A DNA stretch of 64,000 bases from an uncultured Lachnospiraceae bacterium (GCA_910588565.1 CAJUPF010000005.1:1-64000), one strand, 5' to 3'. Counted from the first letter of the stretch, positions 17,731 to 27,116 are shown. The notes: generated by a model from the sequence alone, not told the origin. A program made the numbers and translations.

Positions 17731-18885
17731 ATGGATTTCGGTTTAGATAAAAAACATGAAATGGCGAGATCTTTATTTAAAGAATTTGCTGAAAACGAAG
17801 TGAAACCTCTGGCTCAGGAAGTGGATGAGACAGAAGAATTCCCGATGGAAACGGTTAAGAAAATGCAGAAGTTAGGTTTCATGGGAATTCCGGTTCCAAA
17901 GGAATACGGCGGACAGGGCTGTGACCCTCTTACATATGTTATGTGTGTGGAAGAGTTATCAAAAGTTTGCGCAACTACCGGCGTTGTAGTATCTGCACAT
18001 ACTTCTCTGTGCATTGACCCGATTTTAACCTATGGTACCGAAGAACAGAAGCAGAAATACGTAAAACCGCTTGCAACAGGCGAGAAATTAGGCGCGTTTG
18101 CCTTAACAGAGCCGGGCGCGGGCACAGATGCGCAGGGCGCGCAGACAAAGGCTGTTTTAGACGGTGACGAATGGGTATTAAACGGCTCTAAATGCTTTAT
18201 TACAAATGGTAAAGTTGCAGACGTTTACATTGTAATCGCTATCACAAGCGTTGTAGAAGACAAAAGAGGCAGAAAGAAAAAGAACTTCTCTGCATTTATC
18301 GTAGACAAAGGCGCTCCAGGATTCTCATTTGGTACCAAAGAAAAGAAGATGGGTATGCGCGGATCTTCTACCTATGAATTGATTTTTGAAGACTGCAGAA
18401 TTCCGAAAGAAAATCTTTTAGGGCCGGAAGGCAAAGGGTTCCCGATTGCTATGCATACACTTGACGGTGGACGTATCGGTATTGCAGCTCAGGCGCTTGG
18501 TATTGCAGAAGGCGCATTAGATCGTGCAGTTGCTTACACCAAAGAGAGAAAACAGTTCGGCCGTTCTATCGCTCAGCAGCAGAATACACAGTTTAAGCTG
18601 GCTGATATGGCTGCAAGAATTGAAGCTGCACAGCTGTTAGTATACAAAGCAGCTATGGCAAAAGCAACGCAGAAGGTATACTCCGTAGAAGCTGCCAAAG
18701 CAAAATTATTCGCAGCAGAAACCGCTATGGCAGTTACAACAGAAGTTGTTCAGCTGTTCGGCGGATACGGATATATCAGAGAGTACGATGTAGAGCGTAT
18801 GATGCGTGATGCTAAGATTACTGAGATTTACGAAGGAACTTCCGAAGTTCAGAGAATGGTAATTTCAGGCGCATTATTGAAATAG
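17731..18885 (+). CDS. bcd: Butyryl-CoA dehydrogenase
   Basis: A 384-residue FAD-dependent acyl-CoA dehydrogenase that, with EtfAB, reduces crotonyl-CoA to butyryl-CoA and can bifurcate electrons to ferredoxin. Family signatures are present: [13 protein letters not shown] and [11 protein letters not shown] (flavin and substrate binding), [17 protein letters not shown], and [36 protein letters not shown] C-terminus with the catalytic base Glu368 in [11 protein letters not shown]. The start follows ATGGAGGAA. It is directly followed by etfB-etfA, as in clostridial bcd complexes. Confidence 0.96.
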   Translation: MDFGLDKKHEMARSLFKEFAENEVKPLAQEVDETEEFPMETVKKMQKLGFMGIPVPKEYGGQGCDPLTYVMCVEELSKVCATTGVVVSAHTSLCIDPILTYGTEEQKQKYVKPLATGEKLGAFALTEPGAGTDAQGAQTKAVLDGDEWVLNGSKCFITNGKVADVYIVIAITSVVEDKRGRKKKNFSAFIVDKGAPGFSFGTKEKKMGMRGSSTYELIFEDCRIPKENLLGPEGKGFPIAMHTLDGGRIGIAAQALGIAEGALDRAVAYTKERKQFGRSIAQQQNTQFKLADMAARIEAAQLLVYKAAMAKATQKVYSVEAAKAKLFAAETAMAVTTEVVQLFGGYGYIREYDVERMMRDAKITEIYEGTSEVQRMVISGALLK

Positions 18886-18896
18886 TCGCGATTCCA

Positions 18897-19059
18897 GCGG
18901 ATTGAGAATGGCTGGCAGAAATGTCATGCCATGCTTGCATGAGCAGGACATTTATGACAGACATTTGAGAGCGCAACGCGCACTTGAAAATGCGAAGCAT
19001 TTTCAAGTCAATCTGCGTTCGCAGCCGATAAACAAAATGATGCGGATTGAAAATGGCTG
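18897..19059. repeat. Short direct repeat flanking palindromes, between bcd and etfB
   Basis: GCGGATTGAGAATGGCTG (18897-18914) recurs as GCGGATTGAAAATGGCTG (19042-19059), 17 of 18 identical. The DNA between holds a perfect 12-base stem ACTTGAAAATGC/GCATTTTCAAGT with a 3-base loop (18982-19008) and a weaker stem near 18919-18952. A further short repeat, ATAAACAAAAT, occurs near 19028 and 19074. This resembles a small REP-like or MITE-like insertion in the operon. Confidence 0.5.
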
Positions 19060-19102
19060 ATCCGCGCGCAACCAATAAACAAAATTATAAGGAGTGAATA
19101 CC

Positions 19103-19885
19103 GTGAAAATAGTTGTATGTGTAAAACAGGTACCGGATACAAAGGGCGGCGTGAAATTTAATCCCGACGGTACGTTAAACAGAGCTGCAATGCTTTCTAT
19201 TATGAATCCGGATGACAAAGCCGGATTAGAGGCAGCGCTTAGATTAAAAGAACAGTATGATGCAGAAGTTACCGTAGTTACCATGGGACTGCCGAAGGCG
19301 GATGAAGTTCTCCGTGAGGCTATGGCAATGGGAGCCGATAAGGGAATCCTTGTAACAGACAGACGTCTCGGCGGCGCTGATACATGGGCTACTTCCACTA
19401 CAATTGCAGGAGCAATCCGCAACCTGGAATATGATTTGATTATTACCGGCCGTCAGGCGATCGACGGGGATACCGCACAGGTTGGGCCGCAGATTGCAGA
19501 ACATCTTGGACTTCCGGTAATTTCCTATGCACAGAATATTAAGATTGACGGCCATGCTGTTGTTGTTGAGCGTCAGTACGAAGACAGATACCATGAATTA
19601 AAGGTAGCTATGCCTTGTCTGATCACAGCTTTATCTGAATTGAATGAGCCGCGTTATATGACTCCGGGCGGAATTTTCGATGCATATGACAAAGAAGTTA
19701 CCGTATGGGGCAGAGATGATTTAAAAGATGTAGACGATGCAAACATCGGTCTGGCAGGTTCCCCGACGAAGATTGCCAAAGCATCCGATAAAGTCCGCAA
19801 AGGCGCCGGAGAAAAAGTGACGCTTGCTCCGGATGAAGCAGTTGCATATTTAATGGGCAAATTCAAAGAGAAACATATTATCTAA
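19103..19885 (+). CDS. etfB: Electron transfer flavoprotein beta subunit
   Basis: EtfB forms a heterodimer with EtfA and passes electrons from NADH to Bcd and ferredoxin. The 260-residue chain begins MKIVVCVKQVPDTKGGVKF, the standard start, and contains the EtfB motif region RQAIDGDTAQVGPQIAEHLG. The GTG at 19103 was chosen because GGAG lies 8 bases upstream; the in-frame GTG at 19094 overlaps that RBS. It is separated from bcd by about 215 bases of repeat-containing DNA and from etfA by 28 bases. Confidence 0.94.
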   Translation: MKIVVCVKQVPDTKGGVKFNPDGTLNRAAMLSIMNPDDKAGLEAALRLKEQYDAEVTVVTMGLPKADEVLREAMAMGADKGILVTDRRLGGADTWATSTTIAGAIRNLEYDLIITGRQAIDGDTAQVGPQIAEHLGLPVISYAQNIKIDGHAVVVERQYEDRYHELKVAMPCLITALSELNEPRYMTPGGIFDAYDKEVTVWGRDDLKDVDDANIGLAGSPTKIAKASDKVRKGAGEKVTLAPDEAVAYLMGKFKEKHII

Positions 19886-19913
19886 TTAAAAATAAGGAAA
19901 AGTGGTGAATACA

Positions 19914-20954
19914 ATGGGTTTAGAAGAATATAAAGGCGTATATGTCTTTGCGCAGCAGGTAGACAACGTATTAGACGGCGTTGCATTTGAATTGCTTGGA
20001 AAAGGCAAAGATTTGGCAAAAGATTTGAATACAGACGTAACAGCAGTATTGATTGGCTCCGATGTAAAAGGCCTGGCGGATGAGCTGGCTGTTTATGGAG
20101 CAGATAAAGTTATCGTTGTAGACGATCCGGCGTTGAAAGATTACAGAACAGAGCCTTACGCACATGCACTGGCATCTGTGATCAATGAGTACAAACCGGA
20201 AATTATGTTAGTTGGCGCTACGGCTATTGGCCGTGACCTTGGCCCTACTGTTTCCGCAAGAGTAGCAACCGGACTTACCGCAGACTGTACTGTTCTTGAA
20301 ATCGGCGATTTCCCGTTAGTTGCACAGCCTGGAAAAGAAGCTGAGCAGAAGCACAATCAGTTATTGATGACACGTCCGGCATTTGGCGGCAATACAATTG
20401 CTACGATTGCATGCCCGGATAACCGTCCGCAGATGGCGACTGTTCGTCCTGGCGTTATGCAGAAAATTGCTCCGATTGAAGGCGCAAAAGCAAATATTAT
20501 TGAGTTCAATCCGGGATTTACACCGAACAACAGATATGTAGAAATTTTAAATATCGTAAAAGCGGTTAAGAATGTAGCAAACATTATGGATGCTAAGATC
20601 CTTGTATCCGGCGGCCGTGGCGTTGGTTCCAAAGAGAATTTCAAACTGTTAGACGATCTGGCAGAAGTTCTTGGCGGTACGGTAAGCTGCTCCCGTGCAG
20701 TTGTAGAAAACGGCTGGCAGCCGCAGGATTTACAGGTTGGACAGACCGGTAAAACCGTTCGTCCGCAGATTTACTTTGCAATCGGTATCTCCGGTGCGAT
20801 TCAGCATGTAGCTGGTATGGAAGAATCTGACCTGATTATCGCTATCAACAAAGACGAAGATGCTCCAATCTTTGACGTAGCAGATTATGGTCTGGTTGGC
20901 GACTTAAATAAGATTGTTCCTGCTTTGACAGAAGCTTTAAAAGCGGCTCTCTAA
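19914..20954 (+). CDS. etfA: Electron transfer flavoprotein alpha subunit
   Basis: EtfA (346 residues) binds the FAD of the bifurcating Etf and partners EtfB. The C-terminal FAD domain is clear: GGRGVGSKENFKLLDDLAEVLG, QVGQTGKTVRPQIYFAIGISG and INKDEDAPIFDVADYGLVGDL. ATG 19914 is preferred to the GTG at 19902 because the RBS-like GGTG lies 6 bases before it, mirroring the etfB start. It ends the operon, 26 bases before an intrinsic terminator. Confidence 0.94.
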   Translation: MGLEEYKGVYVFAQQVDNVLDGVAFELLGKGKDLAKDLNTDVTAVLIGSDVKGLADELAVYGADKVIVVDDPALKDYRTEPYAHALASVINEYKPEIMLVGATAIGRDLGPTVSARVATGLTADCTVLEIGDFPLVAQPGKEAEQKHNQLLMTRPAFGGNTIATIACPDNRPQMATVRPGVMQKIAPIEGAKANIIEFNPGFTPNNRYVEILNIVKAVKNVANIMDAKILVSGGRGVGSKENFKLLDDLAEVLGGTVSCSRAVVENGWQPQDLQVGQTGKTVRPQIYFAIGISGAIQHVAGMEESDLIIAINKDEDAPIFDVADYGLVGDLNKIVPALTEALKAAL

Positions 20955-20980
20955 AATTACAGAAACAGAATTAGAATTGG

Positions 20981-21011
20981 AAAAAACGGCCAGTTTTCTG
21001 GTCGTTTTTTT
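20981..21011 (+). terminator. Intrinsic terminator of the butyrate operon
   Basis: AAACGGCCAG pairs with CTGGTCGTTT around TTT, preceded by A residues and followed by a T-run. Confidence 0.88.
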
Positions 21012-21019
21012 GTTATGAA

Positions 21020-21095
21020 TTTTGAATTTTACCAAAAAAATATAATTTTTTCCGTTCCATATTGTGCAAAAAACACAGTATAATAAAAACTGTCA
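21020..21095 (+). promoter_or_regulatory. Activator-type promoter of the multi-esterase gene
   Basis: TATAAT lies at 21079-21084 with no good -35 box. A box GAATTTTACCAAAAAAA ends at 21040, TTCCGTTCC starts at 21050, TGCAA is at 21065-21069 and CTGTCA follows the -10 box. The same elements, with the same 39-base distance from box end to -10, precede the sensor operon at 26791-26865. The 240-base leader to the ATG at 21338 holds only a small CCTGC/GCAGG stem and no recognised riboswitch. Confidence 0.7.
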
Positions 21096-21337
21096 ATTGG
21101 TGATTTCGTTATATTGTCTAAAGCGAAAACAATGACACGAAACTGACAGATGTAAGCTCGGAATCTTTTTGTGCCTGGTTTTTCAAGAGGAAAGCGATAA
21201 CAGAACTGCTCCGGAGGATTACATAAATAAGCTCCTGACAGAGAAGCGGGACAGTTTTATATGGGAGGAAACCTGCCTGTAAAAGCAGGCAGAAGGGAGA
21301 TTCCGAGAATGCATAAAAAGAAAGGGAGGAAAAAATT

Positions 21338-24300
21338 ATGACAGCAACATGTAGAAAAGCAAAGAGACTGCTGGCCTTTTTGATGACGCTGGCTATGATG
21401 ATTGGCATGGTCAATGTACCTGTTTTTGCGGCACCCTTAAGTGAGGCAAAGACAGATACGAAGAAGGTTACTGTAGGCGGTCAGGAGTACAGTTATACGG
21501 TAACGCTTCCGGTTGGTTATGATGAAGCGGTTAAGACCCGGAATTATCCCGTTATCTATGTTATGCCAGATGATGGACGTTCTGGCAACGCGGAAGTTTT
21601 TACATCAGCAATGGACAGTGCGCTTGCAACCAGTGACATTATGGATGTGATTGTGGTAAAGCCGGTCTTTCGGACTGGATGTGATGTATATGAGGTTGTC
21701 AGCGCCATTGTAAATGCGGTGGATACAGACTATAATACAGTCGCAGAAGCTTCTGCAAGAGCAGTTATAGGAACGAAAGTCGGCGGTTATCTTGCGACGA
21801 TGCTTACCTATACAACAGAAACAGCAGAGCCGGTTTCAACAGCAGAAGACGCAGAAGTGATTAAAGTTGTGAAATGGAATGGCACGCCGAATCTTTTTGG
21901 TATGATGGCAAGCATTCATGGCGATTATGTGAGTGCAGCGAATATGTGGAAAGATACGTATGGAGATTTCTATAATATAGCTACAAATAATGGCCAGGGA
22001 AATGGAAATTTCAGCAGCCAGGTTGCAAATCGGTTCTATACATTTATGGATTCTGCAACAGAAGATTCACTGGCGTATGCAGATGGTGGCGTCAATGATA
22101 TTATTTCATACTTTATTAGCCGTATCGGTATGGGAAGCTATTATTTTGGAGGAGATTCCTATATCTTAGAACTGACGGCAAAGAACAGCGCATATAACGA
22201 TGCGTTTGTTACAAAATCTGTGAATGAAGCCATTCATGGAATTGGAAATAAGCTGGTTCAGAATATGATATCTGGCAAGCTTTTGCTTTCGCCTCAGGCG
22301 GCGCTTGCTTCTGTAGAAAATATTGAAGCTGTATATGAAATAAATGTAAATGAGCTTTACACAAAGTACTGTGGCGATACAGAAAATGAGATGAAATTAA
22401 CCGTTTCGATGACAGATCCTGACACAGGCGAAGAACTTGCCAATAAGACGGATACGATCCATGTAAAGCAAACGGCTGATTCGCCATATACCAATGCAGG
22501 CAGCACATGGAAACTGCCGAATACCATTAACAGAGTCAGCACAACAGTTACTTTTTCAGCCGAAGTTCTTGGAAAAGAAATTGTACTGGAATCCAAGCCG
22601 CTTGTTCGTATTACTGCGACAGGTACAGAGCCGGAGGAGCAGCTGATCGATCTGCTGGGAAGCTGGAGATTTAAACCGTTTAAAGATTCCGAGCTGGTTT
22701 ATGGAGAGCTGCCGGAAGCGGAAGAGTATAATGATACAAGTGAAGCTTCTAAATGGGAAGATGTTTATCCTTGTCTGGCATGGTGGAACAGTGATTTTGC
22801 AACAAAAACAGATATGAATAACTATGCAGGATATGCATGGTATGTGAAGGAATTTGAAATTCCAGCAAGTTTTCCGGAAGGAAATTATGTTGTTCCCGTC
22901 GGCTTTTTTGATGAAACAGATGTATGTTTTATCAATGGAAAACAGATCGGATGTACAGGGCTGGATGAAGCGACATGGAAACATAAAACCGACTGCTGGG
23001 ATACGGAACGTATCTATTCCATCAGTTCAGAGGATCTGAATATTGGCGGCAAGAATGTTATGATTATTTTAACGCATAACAATTCTGGCGGCGGCGGATG
23101 GTATGACGGGCATCCTGGCCTTTATTCCGCGGCGGCTTATAATAAGATGACGAGTAAACCAAGCGAGTTTGCATCTCCGGAAGATGAAGCGATTGTAAAA
23201 GCTGCGGTAGAAACTCAGAAGCAGGCAATTATTGCAAAAGATATCAAAGCATACGCAGATACGGTTGACCCGGAATATTTCCAGTCCGGAGATACAAAAG
23301 AAATGCTTCTGGAAAAAACAGCATCTTATATGGAAGGCGATGGAACAATTACAATCAGCGATACGAATCCCTATGTTTTCGTATCAGATAATTTGTACTA
23401 TTATCAGGCGTCCCGTACTATAACAACGGCAGCAGGGGAAACAGTAAATGCAGAGGTTACAGAGTATTATCAGATTGCGGATGGTAAAGCAATTTTATAT
23501 GGACAGCATGACAGGTTTTTTAATCAGACAATTTCTTCCCAATACCGGGCAAGCGCGCTGAAATTAGAAGAAGAATATGTTGATGAGAATTTCCTGGTAT
23601 ACCTTCCGGAAGGGTATTTTGATCCGGAAAATGCAGATAAGAGATATCCGACAGCTTATGTGTTCCATCAGCTGAACAGCAGCAGTAATTCCTATGCAAT
23701 TGACGGTATTGACAAACTTTTAGATGAAGGAATTTCAAGTAAGGCGATCCGGGAAACAATTCTTGTAATACCGGATAGTAATGCGAATGGGTTCTGGCAG
23801 GGGGATTGGGTAAATATGGTAACAAAAGAGATTCTGCCTTTTGTGGATTCCCATTACCGCACGATCGATGATCCCAGATACCGTTTTACAGCGGGCGCTT
23901 CCATGGGCGGCAGCGGTTCCTATAATATTGGTCTGACGAATCCAGATTTATTCTCAGGAATTATTAGCTGGTTTGGCGCGATTAATATGGGGGCAAATCC
24001 TTTGAACATTGCATTGAACCAGTCGAATGAGTATCTGGAATATTATACGCATTATCTTGTATGCGGCAACCGTGATTTATATAAATTCGGTGTACCGGCG
24101 CTTACGCTGGATAAGAAGCTTCGTACTACAAATGCTAAGCATTTTGTGGAGATTGAAGAGGGCGAGCATAACAGTGCGTTCTATTTACCATATGTGATTC
24201 CCGCATTTTCCTATCAGACAGAAGATATGCCGGCAGGGAATGCAGAAGATGCGAAAAAAGCAGTAAGCGGAGCCATTACAAGCCAGAATTTATCTGAGGG

Positions 24301-26650
24301 AAGAGCTGTAGTAGAAGCGGATATTACTGTAAATGCAGCTATATCAAACTATCTTGCAGCAATTCCGGCATCTGATTATACAAAAGATACAAATCCGGCA
24401 TTAAAGATACCGGTTACATTGACCATTGCAAAAGATGGCAAGACAGTTCTTACAAAGACCAATTATATATCTGCCAAAGCAGCTGCAGCAGAGAAAGTAA
24501 GCTGGGATGTGGAAAGCTATGATCTGACCATGAATGAAATATACGATGCAAAGGTTACTGCTACGATTATGGATCAGACGGTTGCGCTCGCTTCTTGCGA
24601 GCTTGCAATAGATAGCCTGGTAGAAGGTGTAACTGTAAATACGACTGTAAAACCGCTTGGCCAGACGATGGACAGCTTTGAAGTAAAAGTAACAGACAAA
24701 ACAGCATTAGAAGGCTTAACCAAAGACGATTTTGCATTTTCCGGACAGGCGTCTGCATGGGGAACTTCTGATTTACATGAAATGGAAGGCGTAACAATCA
24801 CAGAGGTATCTGTAGCGGACGATATCCTGACGCTGACTCTTTCCGGTGTAACGGACAGGCATATTTATGTAAATAATTATAAAGTTACCTGTACGAATCC
24901 GGCTCTGAGCTTTACAAACGCTAAGGTGACAACGACCATTACTCCGGTTGCGGATGAGTTTGAAAAGGTTCGTAAAGCGGACGGCGCGGAATTTGATTAT
25001 AATATTTATTCACCGGCAAATGCCGAGGAAGCGCTTCCGGTTGTAGTAGCATTTCATGGATATGGAGACAATGAGAACCTGTATCAGAACCAGCTGGCAG
25101 TTACATGGGCAGATCCTGAAAACCAGAAGAAATGGCCATGTTATGTAATTGCGCCGGTTGTTGAGAATTACTTTAGTGCAGAGTACAGAAGTGATCTCTA
25201 TGAAAAAACATACAATCTGATTCAAAACATGGTAAAAGAACATAAGATTGACGGAGATCGCATTTATGTAGTAGGGAAATCCTTCGGAGGCATGGCAACA
25301 TATGAATTTTTGGAGAAATATCCCGATGATATCGCGGGCTCCATCGCAATGTGCGGCGCGGCAAGCTTTTCAAAGACAGTTATGGCAGAAGCGGCTAAGA
25401 TGAAAGATATTCCGCTTTGGATTGCGCATGCTGCTTCTGATGACACTGTAAATATCAGCAACAGCAGAGAATTGCACCAGGCGTTGCTGGATGCAGGAAG
25501 CAAGGCAGTTAAGTTTAAAGAATATACAGATGATGAAATGCATGCGGCTGGTGTAGACGGTACGGTGGTTGGATACCATACGGTGGAACTTCCTGTACTT
25601 GCAGATATGGAATACAGAGAATGGCTGTTTGCACAGAATAAGAAAACACGCGGTGAAGAGAAAGACGCTGAGATTGCACAGGAAGCAGCCAATGCTGCAG
25701 CAGCAAAACTCCCGGCAGAGATAACAGAAGGAACAGCTCTTCCAACGACAACAGAAGCAGGGGCAGTTATTGCATGGAGTACAGATCATGCAGGAGTTAC
25801 CATAGGAACAGACGGTAAAGTAGTTGTTTCGGATAAAGTAACGGCAGATACAGAGGTTACATTTACAGCAGCAGTTACTTATAACGGACAGACAGCAACC
25901 ATAACAAAGAAAGTTAAGGTAAAAGGAAAAACACCTGTTGTTGTACCAGCAAACAAAAATGAATTAAACGCAGCAATTGCAGCTGCAGCAGCTTTGAAAG
26001 AAGCAGATTATACAAAAGAAACATGGGCAGCGTTCCAGGCAGCGTTAACGGCGGCTAAGAACATGGCAGCCAAAGCAGACGCGGCACAGGCGGAAGTAGA
26101 CGCAGCGAAACAGGCGCTGCTAGCAGCACAGAATAATCTGAAGAAACCAGAGCCAGCGAAACCGGCTGCTGTTTCAAAAGTAACATTAAATAGTAAGAAG
26201 CTGACCCTTGGCGTAAAAGAAACCTTTAAATTAACTGCAAAAGTAACGCCTTCCAATGCGGCAGATAAGAAAGTAACCTGGAAGAGCAGTAACACAAAGA
26301 TTGCAGCAGTTAAGAATGGCAAGATTACCGCCAAGAAAAAAGGCTCTGCAAAGATCACTGCAACTGCAGGCGGCAAGAGCGTAAGCTGTAAAGTAACAGT
26401 AAAAGCGGCGCCGAAGAGCCTTTCCGTAACTCCAAAGAACAAGTCCGTCAAGAAAGGGAAATCTTATACCCTGAAAGTAAAACTTCCGAAGAATACGGCA
26501 AGTAATAAGATTACCTATACTTCCAGCAACAAAAAGATAGCAACAGTATCTGCTAAAGGAAAAGTCAAGGGTGTAAAGAAAGGAAAAGCAACGATAACGG
26601 TAAAAACATTTAATAATAAGAAAGTAAAAGTAAAGGTAACCGTAAAATAA
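21338..26650 (+). CDS. Secreted modular multi-esterase with GH2-like, FIVAR and Big_2 domains
   Basis: A 1770-residue exported protein. Order: signal peptide (about 1-32); esterase-like domain 1 (about 40-280) whose nucleophile elbow reads GTKVGG, with Lys147 in place of Ser; a beta-sandwich; a GH2-like jelly-roll (about 435-600, LLGSWRFKP, INGKQIGCTG); an NTF2-like domain (about 605-720); esterase D-type domain 2 (about 735-960, Ser855 in AGASMGGSG, His944 in GEHNSAF); beta-sandwich region (about 975-1200); esterase domain 3 (about 1205-1430, Ser1315 in VGKSFGGMA, HAASDDT); Ig-like domain (about 1435-1525); FIVAR helices (about 1535-1610); two Big_2 domains (1611-1690, 1690-1770). No LPXTG sorting signal. 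It probably removes acyl groups (acetyl, feruloyl) from plant or host glycans; the substrate is unknown. It is monocistronic with its own promoter and terminator. Confidence 0.85.
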   Translation: MTATCRKAKRLLAFLMTLAMMIGMVNVPVFAAPLSEAKTDTKKVTVGGQEYSYTVTLPVGYDEAVKTRNYPVIYVMPDDGRSGNAEVFTSAMDSALATSDIMDVIVVKPVFRTGCDVYEVVSAIVNAVDTDYNTVAEASARAVIGTKVGGYLATMLTYTTETAEPVSTAEDAEVIKVVKWNGTPNLFGMMASIHGDYVSAANMWKDTYGDFYNIATNNGQGNGNFSSQVANRFYTFMDSATEDSLAYADGGVNDIISYFISRIGMGSYYFGGDSYILELTAKNSAYNDAFVTKSVNEAIHGIGNKLVQNMISGKLLLSPQAALASVENIEAVYEINVNELYTKYCGDTENEMKLTVSMTDPDTGEELANKTDTIHVKQTADSPYTNAGSTWKLPNTINRVSTTVTFSAEVLGKEIVLESKPLVRITATGTEPEEQLIDLLGSWRFKPFKDSELVYGELPEAEEYNDTSEASKWEDVYPCLAWWNSDFATKTDMNNYAGYAWYVKEFEIPASFPEGNYVVPVGFFDETDVCFINGKQIGCTGLDEATWKHKTDCWDTERIYSISSEDLNIGGKNVMIILTHNNSGGGGWYDGHPGLYSAAAYNKMTSKPSEFASPEDEAIVKAAVETQKQAIIAKDIKAYADTVDPEYFQSGDTKEMLLEKTASYMEGDGTITISDTNPYVFVSDNLYYYQASRTITTAAGETVNAEVTEYYQIADGKAILYGQHDRFFNQTISSQYRASALKLEEEYVDENFLVYLPEGYFDPENADKRYPTAYVFHQLNSSSNSYAIDGIDKLLDEGISSKAIRETILVIPDSNANGFWQGDWVNMVTKEILPFVDSHYRTIDDPRYRFTAGASMGGSGSYNIGLTNPDLFSGIISWFGAINMGANPLNIALNQSNEYLEYYTHYLVCGNRDLYKFGVPALTLDKKLRTTNAKHFVEIEEGEHNSAFYLPYVIPAFSYQTEDMPAGNAEDAKKAVSGAITSQNLSEGRAVVEADITVNAAISNYLAAIPASDYTKDTNPALKIPVTLTIAKDGKTVLTKTNYISAKAAAAEKVSWDVESYDLTMNEIYDAKVTATIMDQTVALASCELAIDSLVEGVTVNTTVKPLGQTMDSFEVKVTDKTALEGLTKDDFAFSGQASAWGTSDLHEMEGVTITEVSVADDILTLTLSGVTDRHIYVNNYKVTCTNPALSFTNAKVTTTITPVADEFEKVRKADGAEFDYNIYSPANAEEALPVVVAFHGYGDNENLYQNQLAVTWADPENQKKWPCYVIAPVVENYFSAEYRSDLYEKTYNLIQNMVKEHKIDGDRIYVVGKSFGGMATYEFLEKYPDDIAGSIAMCGAASFSKTVMAEAAKMKDIPLWIAHAASDDTVNISNSRELHQALLDAGSKAVKFKEYTDDEMHAAGVDGTVVGYHTVELPVLADMEYREWLFAQNKKTRGEEKDAEIAQEAANAAAAKLPAEITEGTALPTTTEAGAVIAWSTDHAGVTIGTDGKVVVSDKVTADTEVTFTAAVTYNGQTATITKKVKVKGKTPVVVPANKNELNAAIAAAAALKEADYTKETWAAFQAALTAAKNMAAKADAAQAEVDAAKQALLAAQNNLKKPEPAKPAAVSKVTLNSKKLTLGVKETFKLTAKVTPSNAADKKVTWKSSNTKIAAVKNGKITAKKKGSAKITATAGGKSVSCKVTVKAAPKSLSVTPKNKSVKKGKSYTLKVKLPKNTASNKITYTSSNKKIATVSAKGKVKGVKKGKATITVKTFNNKKVKVKVTVK

Positions 26651-26707
26651 TCTATTTTGCACTGCAGGCTGAATTGTAATCAAGGATACCTTAGGAAGTA
26701 AATAACC

Positions 26708-26749
26708 GCTGCCGCATTGCTGAGAACTCAGACAATGCGGCAGTTTTTT
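26708..26749 (+). terminator. Intrinsic terminator after the esterase gene
   Basis: CTGCCGCATTG (26708-26718) pairs with CAATGCGGCAG (26732-26742), inner CTGAG/CTCAG, followed by seven T residues. Confidence 0.92.
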
Positions 26750-26790
26750 TGGTTACTTTTCATACGAAAGCCAATTACTTGCGTAACGTT

Positions 26791-26865
26791 TTTTGGATTT
26801 TACCAAAAAAACAACTGATTTTTCATTCTGTTTTATGCAATTTATAGTGTATAATAATCCTGTCA
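26791..26865 (+). promoter_or_regulatory. Distal promoter P1 of the binding protein/YesMN operon
   Basis: GGATTTTACCAAAAAAA ends at 26811, TTTCATTCT starts at 26821, TGCAA at 26836-26840, TATAAT at 26850-26855, CTGTCA at 26860-26865. Layout and sequence match the esterase promoter. The -35 region is poor, which fits a promoter that needs an activator, most simply the AraC-type regulator encoded in this operon. Confidence 0.7.
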
Positions 26866-27024
26866 GAACAAGTACTGTCTGAATCCCATAACTTTTCTCT
26901 TTCGGCGGTTATTGTGCCGGAGCTGCCTGTTATATATTCTGTGCAATGGATCGCCGGAAGGGAAAACGCAATTAGCTCCTTTTTCTTCTTTTTTTATAAA
27001 TTCTGAATCTTTATTACAAAAGTG

Positions 27025-27051
27025 CAGGAGCCCGGCAGCGCCGGGCTCCTG
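27025..27051 (+). other. Strong hairpin between promoters P1 and P2
   Basis: CAGGAGCCCGGC (27025-27036) pairs perfectly with GCCGGGCTCCTG (27040-27051) around AGC. No T-run follows on the + strand. It could pause or stop transcripts from P1 or act as a processing site. The surrounding 26866-27144 leader holds no gene I can support. Confidence 0.55.
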
Positions 27052-27081
27052 TGCTGTAAGAGGGGGTTCTGCTTTCCATAA

Positions 27082-27116
27082 TTCCGTTCCCTTTTGTGCA
27101 GTCCCTATGCTATAAT
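27082..27116 (+). promoter_or_regulatory. Proximal promoter P2 of the binding protein/YesMN operon
   Basis: TTCCGTTCC (27082-27090), TGTGCA (27095-27100) and TATAAT (27111-27116) repeat the proximal half of the esterase promoter with the same 29-base distance between TTCCGTTCC and TATAAT. The distal TTTTACC box is absent. Confidence 0.55.

Noticed and set aside
18897..19059. CRISPR-like repeat
   Set aside because: Only two copies of an 18-base repeat with a 127-base interval; no array and no cas genes.
26912..27115. 67-codon frame before the binding-protein gene
   Set aside because: It spans the perfect hairpin and promoter P2 and has no RBS; a chance frame.
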